Shown here piece after piece: positions 1 through 10,528 of a stretch of 34,670 nucleotides of DNA. The notes under the pieces are model-generated. The model made no database searches and was not told where the DNA came from. It saw nothing but the letters and a program-made list of their open reading frames with translations. The stretch comes from Irineochytrium annulatum. Taxonomy: Eukaryota > Chytridiomycota > Chytridiomycetes > Chytridiales > Chytridiaceae. A program made the position numbers and the translations under genes. How positions within the stretch are numbered: the first letter of the stretch is position 1; each line of letters begins with the position of its first letter. The DNA lies in contig JADGJL010000177.1 of assembly GCA_027600665.1 (NCBI GenBank), positions 1 to 34,670 of the forward strand, in the 5' to 3' direction.

Positions 1-509
1 CCCCTAACTCCTGGTCCTCCCCTCAATCCTACGGCTCCGGCTCGCCCCAGTGGGGCTCTCCGGGACCGGCCTCGCCCGTGTCCCCGCAGCAGCAGTCGGC
101 GACGGGTTGGCACTCGAGCGCGGAGGCGCCGAATTGGGGGCAGCAGCAGCATGCGTTTGATCAGGGAGGGAATGTTGGGGGCGTGATGCTAGACTCCCGT
201 AACCTGTACGTGAAGAACCTGGAGGATCACATCGACAACCTGGAGCTCTTCAACCTCTTCCGAGGATATGGCCGGATCGTGTCGGCGCGAGTGATGAGGG
301 ACGACTCGACGGGGCGGTCGAAGGGGTTTGGGTTCGTCAGTTACGAAACAGAGCAGATGGCACAGCGGGCGCTCGTCGAGCTTAACGGGCGGCGGTATGG
401 GGCGAAAACGTTGGTCGTCAACGTGGCCGAGCCGAAGGGATATAGGGAGAGGAAGTTGTCGATGCTGCACGCTTCAAAATCCGTGAGCCCCGTGAGCCCC
501 CAGCACTGA
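1..509 (+). CDS. RRM RNA-binding protein, C-terminal part
   Basis: This is the 3' end of a gene that starts before the window; the frame is open from base 3 to the TGA at 507-509. The first ~60 residues are a linker rich in Ser, Pro, Gln, Gly and Trp. One RNA recognition motif follows, with RNP2 (LYVKNL, about nt 205-222) and RNP1 (KGFGFVSY, about nt 318-341). A short basic Ser/Pro tail ends the protein. RRMs bind single-stranded RNA, so a role in mRNA handling is likely. The low-complexity linker suggests that further RRMs may lie upstream, but the family cannot be named from this fragment. There is no intron in the visible part. The next gene downstream is convergent. Confidence 0.85.
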   Translation, partial: PNSWSSPQSYGSGSPQWGSPGPASPVSPQQQSATGWHSSAEAPNWGQQQHAFDQGGNVGGVMLDSRNLYVKNLEDHIDNLELFNLFRGYGRIVSARVMRDDSTGRSKGFGFVSYETEQMAQRALVELNGRRYGAKTLVVNVAEPKGYRERKLSMLHASKSVSPVSPQH

Positions 510-1380
510 TGTCTATACATACTTTACTGTGCCTCCTTGTGTGGCTTTTTCTCCTTTGATGATGCTTGTCCTTGTGCGCCTTCTTTACCCCAACTTTTTG
601 ACGTTCCCTCTGTCTCCTGTATCCTGTACGAAAGACGCTGCTCCCCTTTTACGTTCTTTCGTTACCTTGTGAAGCGTCAAGTGTCTCTTGGTAGTTTTTT
701 CTGGTATTATATTGCCTTTGTGTAGACGCACCTCATTTAAGTATCATTTCAGCTGCTTTTTATTACTTGGCCCGTTTATTAGACTGCGGCCTCTCCTCTC
801 GTCTCTTCGCCACCCATCTCTACTACACCTCTGTGTGAACTCCCTCATCAGCGGCGAAGGCCTCTTCTCCTAGCCCCCTTTCCCCTCGACGTTTTTATCT
901 TGTTTGTCAATCATCCCTCATCAGATCCCTTGTGCCTCTTACTCTGATAAGACGATAGGATCACCTTATGGAAAATCAAATCTGCAATATTTAGGAACAA
1001 AAGATTATAAATACATGCTTGTACTGCTTTCAGATTAATTTACTCCTCCATTGGAATACATACACTAGAACTGCTGCATGCACACCGACAATTCATGTGA
1101 AAGAACCCTTGAGAAGAACCACGGCGAGGCTGCTCGTATAGGGACAAATGTTATGCAACAACGTCCGTATTCTGTTGCAAAAGTTTATCATGAAGGCTTT
1201 TCGAGTTATCGCTGCGTGCGCGTATAGCGGTTTTATGCTTATAAACGTGCCCGGTGTTGGGCCATGCTCTTAAGTATATGCGGGTCTTCTCTCCCACTTG
1301 TCAACGGTATATTAACGTTAAAATAGCATCTAAGTTTAGTGATACGAGACATCGCATCTATGGGGCTACATCGAACTATT
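510..1380. other. Convergent intergenic region, no gene seen
   Basis: About 870 bases lie between two converging genes (RRM protein on +, kinase-phosphodiesterase on -). The first part is T/C-rich 3' UTR-like sequence and the middle (about 940-1080) is AT-rich. I see no coding frame with recognisable composition and no tRNA fold. A perfect palindrome TTAACGTTAA is at 1312-1321, and a small inverted repeat (TGCAACA/TGTTGCA) lies near 1154-1180. Confidence 0.6.
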
Positions 1381-4300
1381 CTACATGCTCCTCTTCGACT
1401 CCTGGCTTCCTACGTCCGAGGATACGTGCGACCCTTGTCCGCCTGCGGACGCCGGTCTCTCTTTGCCTGCTTTCACCGGCTTCGGCAATACCGGGAGATC
1501 CCCTACTTTCGAACTCCTCGTAAAGCCAAGCGACGCTTTTGCCCTCCTGAAGATGGAGTCCCCCTCAGGTCCCTTCGTTGCCGCCGGTGCCGACGTCTTC
1601 TCGTTCTCCTTATGATCTGCCGAATCGGTCCTCCTTCGGTCCGTGCTCTGTACGCTATCACTTGACGACGCGCCAGAGTTCGGCAGGGATGCCATACTAC
1701 CAAGCGCCTGTGCCGAGTTCACGGCATTCTTGCCGCGCTTGTTCAATAAGCTCGAAACCGTAAACCTGCCGGTATCGCCCTTTGCCCGGAACTTCTGCGA
1801 GAGTCGCCTCGTGCGTCCCATCGCGGGGGAGCCGGATTGCGCCGTACCGGAGATGGACCCCCTCTGTGTCGATCGCCTTTTAACCGCTCGGTCGGCGGTC
1901 GACGCATCTAGAGTTGGCTTCAGCTCGATGGGGATCGCTGGCCGCTTTGGTATTTCGGGGACAAGCTCCGGAGTAGCGAGGATAGATTCCCAGTAGGCCC
2001 GATTTGTAGCGATGTTTTGAAGGCATTGCTGAGATACTTCGATCGAAATGCATTGGGACCAAACTTCAAAAAGCGGAGCGACCATAAGGTCAATAAATCC
2101 GATTTGACTGGAAAAGTCGGTTAGTTGACATAACATCGCACAAGGGTTACCATTTCGGAATATTTGTCTCCGCTCGATCCATGAACATTGACACTGGCAT
2201 TCCTAGCTCTCGTTCTCGGTCCCCCTTGAAAAATGATGAGTTCAAAGTTGTGTACTTGCTGAGATTCTATCTACCTGGTTGAAAAATTCCTCTACGACGA
2301 GGAAGGCCCATTGTTTCGAAATTTCCAAAGTTTTTGTTGGATTGTTCAGATCAGCACATTTAATAGCAACATCCAGTATGAGCGACCGGTCGTTCGGTTC
2401 CTCCAGGTTAAACGATGAGGTGGCCAGTTTAGATTTAAGGGAGTTGATGTAATGGAAATGCTTCGATAAATCTGTGAAATATTCAGCAACGTTCGAATCG
2501 ACACGAAATGCCTCACCTGTCGCGATGATCATGTTCACAACCATCTTCCTAATGGCCTTCTTATCGTCAACACTGAAGCTCTCAAATATGTTCATCTCCG
2601 GCCTTTGACATATCTAATGCAACTTAGCGATGAATTTCACAGTGTAGTTACCTCAAAGGCACGAGAGGCGTGATGAAACTCGAGTACCGAGAAGTCGTTG
2701 TATAGAATGGCCAGCGGGTGTGCACTTTGGATAAGAAAATTATTGTTAACGGCCGGGTGATCGACGTCGTGGACCGCTGCGGCAATGAAAGCTGATAGAA
2801 TCTCGAATTTGGTGAAGTTTTTCGCGATCGAAGTATCAGAGAGCAATAGAAGGTGAATTACGTGGAGAACATCAGCCGCATGTGAGCTATTTAAGCAAAC
2901 AACGTTAGTTCGCACAATATGAGATTGTTTCAAACCTGTTGTGGAACGGTTGAGGTTTGTAGTTCTTTTCAACGCTCCGAAAGAACGCTCGGGCCCTGTC
3001 CTCATTGATTTTGAGACTGGATATAAGGTCGTACTTCTCAAGCAGGTGAACGCTCAAAAAGAAGAGAGGTTGTCCGTCAGTAAGCTCCTGCAGGCGGAAT
3101 ATATCAAAATCGATGCTATACAGGTTCTCGTCCAAGTATTGGTTGATCTCAGCCACATTTTGAGTGGAGGCGAAGTTGAACACCGTTATGGATTCCTGTC
3201 GCCTTCTGGCAAACGATATCTCCTTCTCCTTCATCTCCTGCGAGTCAAGCTCCGCGTCAAAGGAGACCTCAAACGTGGCTGAAAGCTGCTCCTCTGACGT
3301 CGTGGACTTCAAAGACCTCCAAGACGCCTTTGGTCCGTTCCTCACGGATGCGGTCATCATCATCTGCTCCCGGCTGTCCCCCCGTCCGGACCCCTTCAGC
3401 TTCGGTGCCCTTTGTAGAAGCGAATTCTCGATCCAGAGCTTGGTTTCGAGGTCGACACCCTTCCCGTTCTCGTCGTTAATCTCGTCCATCGAGGACGCAA
3501 ACATGTCCGCGGAAGTGAGGGTCGTGAGGATGTAGTCGACCTTGGAAGCGTCTGGGTCGTTCGATTGCGCGAGCTTGGTCTTCACATCCTGAAGTATGTC
3601 GATTGCCCTCTTCACTGGAGCGTCGATGTTGTACTTCGGTGCGCCGGCGTGGTTCGTCGTCACGCGGAGAGCCTCCGTAAGCTCAGTGTTCGCCTTGGTT
3701 AGCCGTGCGTTTTCAATTGACATCGACGCAGGTGGCATGAGGGACTGGATGAGGTCGATGCGGCTTGGTGTAAATGCATCTTTCTGTAGGTTGTTCTCGA
3801 GGTAAACGACGCCAGTAACGGAGGAATGGTGTACAATCGGGCAGCACAATATGCTTAACGGCCGATTTCGCTTGACATAGTCATCGAGTCCGTGCGTCTG
3901 ATCTGCCGGAGGGTCTGATAGCACCACAGCCTCTTTCGACCTGTAGACGAACTGAACGACGCTTAACGGGACGGAGCTTCTCTCGTCGGCAGTGTCGATA
4001 GGTAGGGCCTGCAAAACAACAACCTCCTCCTCCCCGTCCTCGTCTACGACCACCGCGGCTTCTATAGTTAGGATGCCGTTGTCATTTAGCGCAAGGACGC
4101 CTTTGGTGGCTCCTGCGTTGATCATTGCGTACGTCATGATGCGCCTTAGAAGCGCCTCGAGCGAGGTCTCGTTTCGAAGGCTCTGAGCGACCTTCATGAC
4201 GGTCAGAACGTCAAGCTCTAAGTCGTCATGCGATGTTACTGTCTTGGAGGACTTTGAGTGCGCATGTGAGAACTTTTTCATCGACTTGCGGTTCTGCGTT

Positions 4301-7300
4301 ACCGAGCATGACCCGCCTGCCGAGATCGCCCGTCCGACCGCGACGAGGTCGCCGTACTTTTGTATCATCTGCTGGCATTTCCCCTCGCTGCCCCATGCGA
4401 CCCAAATGTTAAACGCATCCGTCATGCATGCCCGAGCCATCTTCAAAGAACCCCTATGCCGCCAGAACTGCCCGTAAAGTTCGTTTACCATAGCTTCGTA
4501 CATCCGGAACCCGGCGTCGTGTGCCTCCGTAATGGCGAGCTCGTAGTTCTCGATGGCGGCGTCAAGGTCGCCCTCCATCCTCGCAATCTCCGCCAACCCA
4601 GTACAGTACCGGAAATGGCTCTGCTTCTGCTGATCAGTGTACGTCTTCATCTTTGTGAGCGCCATCTTGGCGAAGTCGATCTTTGCGGCCCGTTCCACTT
4701 CGTCGGCTGAGCACTCCCACTCCTTCCCGGCAATAATAATTGCGCACATGAAAACGTCGAGAAGCTTAATCGTGATGCTGCAATACCACTCCGGTTTCTC
4801 AAGCACGAGATCGAGTAAACGCCGCTGTGTCGGGCGGTCGAAGATGACGGCCGTCCGGAGGTGGAGAATGACGAAACCGCTCTCGTACTGATCCTTTGCG
4901 TTCTCTTTCACGGGCGGAAGACACGTATCATCTCCCGTGCTCCAAGCTTTAGCGAATGCGATCGCCGTGTTCATGACCACCAGGGAGAAACCGCCGAACT
5001 GGATCACGAGCTTCCCGTATTTCTCTTGAATGTCGCTAAGGTAACTGCCTGGTAAGCCGTAGGTCATGCCATAGTCCAGCAGCACAATCACACAAAAACA
5101 TATGGATGTGGTGTTCCCCGCTTCGCGAGCGAGTTTCGTCCCTCGCTGTACTTTGCTCAACACCTCATCCGCGCTCTTGATGAATGGGTACGTATACCCC
5201 GCGCGAATATAGTGAGATCGTTGGACGGACTCCGGCAAAGCAGTCGCCATTAGCCGCTCGCAAAGATCATCTAGCATTATTATCTCGGCGAAACGGGGCG
5301 GACTTGAGGGATAAAGGAAGCAGATTTGTCCGAACGTCAGAACCTCACAGCCTGCTTCGCCGAATCCGTGCGTTAGGCCATTCCTTATTGCCTACAGGTT
5401 ATAAAAATCAGATGGATGCGACTGGAGCAGTAGGACTTACAGCTGCAGCAAAGGCACCCGCCGTGAGAATGTCGTTAACTCTGATTGCCGCGCGTATCCC
5501 GTTTGCAAAAAGCATTTGAACCGACTCTGCCAGTGGCGACAGCTTCTTGTTGCGGGCCATAATCTCGTCCGCGGTCGTCGCCATCAATATCCGCGACGTG
5601 ATGTCCATCTCCCTTTCGACAATTGCCTTCAGCTCCTCCCTGTCGTCCGAGAGGATGACCCCATGGTCCTTTAACTCTTCCTTGTGGAGGTTGACCAACT
5701 CCCCGGCCCTCATCTGGAAGACGAACAGGTTCGTCAGACATAATATGGCCCTGATACGGTCCTCGGCCTCTACGACCCTTGCGAGGAGACCCTTAACGGT
5801 CCGCTCGCAGTCCTCCATCATGCCGAGGTGGAGGAGGCACTTTGCATGTGTGTACTCGACGTCGTACCAGACGCGATAGCGGTCCTGCCAGGGCTCGGCG
5901 CTCGCGCGAGAAAGCGCCATCAGCGCCCAGTCGATGTGCGTCTTGGCCTGTTTAGGGGATGAGAGGCTCAAGAAGGCGATGGCCGCCAGGCAGTTTACGC
6001 GCGTGACGTATACGAGGAGCTCGGCGTCGTCGATAAGCGGGAATGCCTCGTTGAAGTGGCGTGCGAGGCGGAGAATGCGTGTGGCTGAGATATCGTCCAC
6101 GGGTCCTAGGACCTCCTTCATGAATCCGCCAATTTTTAAATGAAGGCTTATGCGCTCGTCGGTGTCAAGGGTCGCAAGAACCGCCTGAGCGATGCGGTCG
6201 TGACAGAATTTGTACATGTTAATCATACCAGTGGGCAGGCTCTGCGGGCAGACATCGCTCTCGCCTGGGGCACTGAGCGAGGTCACCCCGGGCATAGACG
6301 CGATAAGGCCCGATATCATGGGTGCCGAGAGCGCGAACGTGATTGAGACGGCGTTCAAGTTGGAAACTTTCATCAATAGCCGTATGTCGAACTGCTCGCC
6401 GACGCACGCTATCAGGGGATAAGTCAGCAAAGGTATGTGCAATAGACAAGCCGCCACATCTGACCTGCGATCTGCAGCAAGGTTTTAGTCTTCGGCGGCA
6501 TACGGTCGATCTGCGAGATGATGTGATCAATCACATTTTCCGTCGGCGTCACGCTGTTCTCGATCTTGTCAATGTCCCAAGTCCACTCGTTCTTCTCATC
6601 ATCGACGAATATACAATAATTCGCCTGACAGATCTGCAGAGATTGAAGGATGTACAGCGGTATCCCCATCGTCTTCCGGAAGATGACCGTCGCAAGCGCG
6701 TCGAACTGGCGTTGCGTGGGCTGGAGAACGTCAGAAAGCAGCTCCTTGACATCCGAGATCGAGAGCGGCGGAAGTAACAGCCGGCGCGTCTGACTGGGGT
6801 ATTTTTTGAGAAGCCGGGTGAGGTAGTGATTCTCGGTTGCAGCCGAAGCCTTCTCGGTGGCGGAGGCAATGATAAGAACCGGCGGTACACCATCCGCAGC
6901 AAGAATCCTCTCCAATAAGCTGAAAGTGAATTTGTCTGCGAGCTTCAAGAGAACGAGAATTTAGCTACAACTCTTGTGATTGAGAATCTTACCTCAATTT
7001 TATCAAAAAAGAGCACGGGCAGCTGCCCCTCGCTTGCCACGAGCGTGATCAAGGCCTGCAGGTCGGCTTCCAGCTTAGTTGTGCAGTCCTGCACGCTAAG
7101 ATCGTTTGCCTTCAACTCGACGGGCTCCGCAAGAAGTACCCCCAACTCCGGGACGTGATTAAGAAGCCGCCGCGCCGATTCCGCTCCGAAACTGTCGGCG
7201 AGTGCGCGCTTAAGGGTGTCGATGTTGGTGTTTGACTTTGAAAGCGACTGCCGGACGAGCTGAGCCACCATTTGCAAAACGCCCTCGAGTGGCGTCGAGC

Positions 7301-8976
7301 TCTCCGTCGAATAGGAGCCGCGCGCTACAACAAAGTCATTAAAAGACTAGCAGCATAGCACAACAGATGGAGGTTACGGGATATAGAACAAAATGACCAA
7401 ATCAAAGAGCCTCCGGAATTCCAAAGGGCCTAAAAAAATCATAGAAATCAAAGCTGCTTACCGAAGCGCCCACCCCTCTTAATAAAATCCATCACCGAAG
7501 CCGCCATGAGCGTGTTCTTCCCCGAACCATACGGCCCCTCCAGCACGATTATCTCCGACTGCTCCCCGCCGGCCTTGACCCTCTCAAAGGTCTCAAACAT
7601 GACCTTCTGCTGCTCCGCCCGTCCATAGAGCCTCCCAACCGGCATCTGTATGGTCCTCGAGAAGTCCCTGCTCGCGACCTTATATTCAAAGCCCGCAAAT
7701 ACCACCGGCATGTCCGCGTCGTGCACAGCGGCGGTCTCGGCGATGCCGGCTTTGAGACGGTGCGAGGCGATGCGGCGCGCGCAGGCCGTGAGGTCGGACC
7801 AGAAACCTAGGGCGGACTGGTAGCGGTTCTCCGGGGCCTTCTCGACGGATTTGGAGATGATAGAGGAGAGCACGAGCGGGATTTGGGGGTCAACTGTGTG
7901 GACGGGGTCGATTTCCTTCGCGAGGTGGCAGTGGACGTATTCCTGCAGGACTGGGTTAGTACCAACAAGAAGAAGCAGAGAAGGGATACCAACCATTGCG
8001 TCGTTGCATTTGAAGGGTGGCTCGCCGATCAAAAGCTCCCAAAGCGTTATTCCAAGACTATAGAAGTCGGACCGGTGATCCGGCGCTCTGTTCATTCGAC
8101 CCGTTTGCTCTGTAAACGCGTTCAAAACACTGGCTGGCTTGAATAAAGCGATATTGTACCTGGCGACATGTAAGGCAGCGTCCCATGCATGCCCTTCCTC
8201 TCCTGCGCACTCGTCGACGACGCTGCGTCCCCCCTCGTCTCGTTCAGCGTATTCTCATTCAAGACCTCAGCCAGGTTGAAGTCTATCAGCTGCACCTCGA
8301 CCTTGTCGTTATCCCCCCTTCCACTGCGGTGCCCAACGATATTGTCCGGGTTGATGTCCTTGTGGACCACGTGCGCGGCGTGGATGACGTGCAGTGCCTC
8401 GGCCAACTGCACCGCCACGTCCACGCACGCTTCGATCGACAGCCGCCGCGCGACGACGGGCTTCTGCTCCGCCGGCCAACGCCCTGCGTTTACTTCCACC
8501 GACGGCGTCGATGCCGCGCCTAACGCCGCGTCAGAGCAAGACAGAGCCTTTACTCTTCCACAACCCAGCTCGTCGACTTCCCAGAGCGCGAGCTGCCTCA
8601 GGCTCACGCCCCCAAAGTCCCGCATGATCAACACGAAGGACCCATCCACATTTACCAACTCCACTGCCCTGACGACCCTCTTTGTCCCGTCGTCCACAAG
8701 CGTCGCCATCACGCCCCCCGCGAGCTCCGCCGCGGCCCTTGCGGCTGTCGCCCTCGCGGCGTCGTGATGGTCATGGATGAGCTTCAGGATCTCGTACTCG
8801 CGCTCCGTGCGTCGGTTGTCGTCCTCGTCCGCGATCAAAGAGGACTTGCACACGACGCGTATCGAAGGGTCCGCGAGCGAGCGGGCGCGTTGGATGAAGA
8901 GTGTGGGCTTCTTGCGGGTCTCTATGCGCTCGATCACTGCGTAGCCTGGGACGCTGGCTTGGGATTCCGTGATCAT
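1381..8976 (-). CDS. Ser/Thr kinase-AAA-GAF-cyclic nucleotide phosphodiesterase fusion
   Basis: Exons: 8976-8160, 8109-7994, 7942-7462, 7324-6993, 6942-6465, 6408-5441, 5391-2936, 2886-2652, 2613-2275, 2224-2151, 2107-1381; 7023 nt, 2340 aa. Order: kinase-like domain 1-~340 (K44, HKD 205-207, N212, DFN 232-234, SPEQTGRMNR); AAA/P-loop ATPase ~415-760 (GPYGSGKN 447-454, Walker B-like FFD ending D579); helical TPR-like region to ~1440; GAF ~1465-1630; class I phosphodiesterase ~1795-2135; basic Ser-rich tail. Phosphodiesterase metal and catalytic residues are present: H1881, H1885, H1922-D1923, D2049 and the substrate Gln Q2100. It should hydrolyse 3',5'-cAMP and/or cGMP in the cytoplasm. The N-terminal ~1600 residues match the scaffold of fungal hybrid histidine kinases (Mak2/Mak3/Chk1 type), but no histidine-kinase or receiver domain follows. 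The start fits because the kinase domain begins about 10 residues in. RRST and RRLS sites in the tail (2176-2179, 2199-2202) suit protein kinase A feedback. Confidence 0.9.
2614..2651 (-). other. Very short (38 nt) intron inside the phosphodiesterase domain
   Basis: Splicing here restores the exact family spacing between the HHASRAF segment and the NIF segment of the catalytic domain. The alternative acceptor 12 nt further on breaks the frame. The ends are GTAACT and GCATTAG, and the branch point is weak. Confidence 0.65.
7325..7461 (-). other. Unusually long intron 3 of the phosphodiesterase fusion gene
   Basis: This intron is 137 nt, while the other nine in the gene are 38-56 nt. It joins the end of the P-loop segment to the helix that normally follows it in the family (GGRFG to ARGSYSTE). 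A possible internal micro-exon, bounded by a TTTTTTTAG and a GTAACC, was tested. It ends in the wrong phase, so I treat the whole stretch as one intron. Confidence 0.6.
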
Positions 8977-9192
8977 CGCTGAGGCGTTGGCTGCGGAGGC
9001 CCGTGGACGCGCCGGCGCGTGTGGGGCTGACGTGTAGACAGAGGTGCGCGGGGGTCAGTCGCGACTTCAGATGCGTGACCGCGTCGCGTTCGCAGTGGAC
9101 AATCGCTGATTTACCCAGCCTTCAAGATCGTCCAGGGTCCTTAAAGCCTGCCAACCCGTACCAATCCAACGAAGGAGACGATGAGGTAGTTC

Positions 9193-9198
9193 TTTATT
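9193..9198 (-). terminator. Poly(A) signal AATAAA of the DOMON gene
   Basis: A minus-strand AATAAA lies 27 nt downstream of the stop codon of the 9225-10034 gene, within the ~250-base gap before the start of the phosphodiesterase fusion gene. That gap must also hold the fusion gene's promoter. Confidence 0.5.
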
Positions 9199-9224
9199 TA
9201 TGTAACGTCAAGCACGGAAGGGGT

Positions 9225-10034
9225 TTAGAAGAAGAGAGCCGCAACGGCGACGGCGCCAAAGAGGGCCGACGCCGCGCCGGCGGCGCCGACGGCGGCGGAA
9301 CCGGTCTTCGTCGTGGAAGTCGTAACAACGGGGACGGAGCTGGTAGCCGCCGGGGCGGTGGTAGACCCGCTGGAAGCCGAGCTTGTGGCCGCCGAGGAGA
9401 AGATGTTGACGTTGGAAGCAATGCCTCTCCCAGACGGCGAGTGCGCGTTTGGTGCGCCGGCGACCACGGGTCCGGAGGCCTTGAAGTCCAATTAAATCAC
9501 CCATGAATTCCACAAACGCGAACAAAGAAGCATACCCAAAGATAGGACGATGTCCCCGACACAATGTTGGAGGTCTGCGTCCCGGTGCCGATGACCTGCC
9601 CAGTGATAGGGCGGGTGAAGACCGCCGTCAAGACACCGTTGGTGTAGGACGAGAGGTCCGTGTTCAGGACGACCTCGGACTGCGGCGTGATCGGGTGGTA
9701 GACGGGAGTCTCAATCCTGATGGCTCTCCCAACTTGTAGGGTGACGCCGGTCGTGTTCGGGAAGATAATGATGAGCTCAGAGGAAAGCTAGATAATTCGA
9801 TCAGGCAAGAGTAAACAACTTGATCTCTGAGCTCATGCGCACCATGTCCGGGTTCGTTGGGTCGTTCGGAATGCCCCAGCCGACCCAGGTGTCGGCCGCA
9901 AGAGGGCCAGTGATTGTCACCTGGGCCGTCTGGGCATCCGCCAGGGTAGCGGAGTACTTGAAGCCGTTCAGCGCGGTGTAGTCGGCGACGGCCCCAATGG
10001 CCAAGAGAGCGACAGCTGCGGCAGTGGCGATCAT
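9225..10034 (-). CDS. Secreted DOMON-domain protein, GPI-anchor-type tail
   Basis: Exons 10034-9843, 9787-9536 and 9479-9225 give 232 aa. A signal peptide spans residues 1-17 (hydrophobic Ala/Val/Leu run ending in AVA). A single DOMON-type domain follows (~18-155): WVGWGIP near 50-56, SSELIIIFPN just after the first intron, a FTRPITG strand, and a terminal SYLWASG. DOMON domains are extracellular beta-sandwiches that bind haem or sugars; the cytochrome domain of cellobiose dehydrogenase is one. Met64, at the exon 1 end, sits where haem-binding DOMONs often have a ligand Met, but haem binding is not shown. A Ser/Thr/Ala-rich stalk and a hydrophobic C-terminus (GAVAVAALFF) indicate a GPI anchor. 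Splicing at GTGCGC (9842) rather than a nearer GT gives the expected DOMON join. No catalytic partner domain is present. Confidence 0.75.
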
Positions 10035-10528
10035 GTTGAAGCCGGGAGAGGTGCCGCCATGCTGCCATGATGGGCCTTTATATGAGCAGTATTGCCCATT
10101 TTGGGCGCCATGCGTTCAGCACCCACCAGACTTATCAGCCGCGCCAAAAGAGATTTACTTCACAATTCCTCTTCTCTAATTATTTACTTCGACAATACAC
10201 TACTGAAGACGGCATTTGCAGCGTTGCCGTCAGGCGTGGGATGACTCGCCTGGCGATGATCCGAGGACTTCAGCTCGTTACAGGTCGCTCGAAAAAACGC
10301 GACATCAAAGTAAGAGTCCTACGTGGTGCCGGGCCGTGGCGAGCCTCGGCGTCCATCACCTCGTGAGGGTCGGGGCGGCCATTGTGGAGTGTGAGCCGTC
10401 TGAGGCGAGGTTGCGAAGACACGAAGACAAGCTGCTACTTCGCCAAAAAGTGCTGGCGCCTGCGAACCCGTCACCAACCAGTCTTCCTTGCGCCCCCTCA
10501 CCGGCTCATCCCACAAGAGCATACAGCC
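10035..10528. promoter_or_regulatory. Shared divergent promoter region
   Basis: About 490 bases separate the starts of two divergent cell-surface genes (DOMON on -, Cys-rich on +). The stretch near 10240-10290 carries an open frame with Met residues and could hide a signal-peptide exon of the + gene, but no donor/acceptor pair there is convincing. Confidence 0.4.
10077..10083 (-). promoter_or_regulatory. TATA-like box of the DOMON gene
   Basis: The minus strand reads ATATAAA about 43 nt upstream of the ATG at 10034. It is the only strong TATA-like element in this short divergent promoter, which it shares with the Cys-rich gene on the plus strand. Confidence 0.45.

Noticed and set aside
3164..4891. 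Several 60-120 codon plus-strand frames across the phosphodiesterase fusion gene
   Set aside because: All are shadows of exon 7 on the minus strand, whose GAF and helical motifs are continuous.
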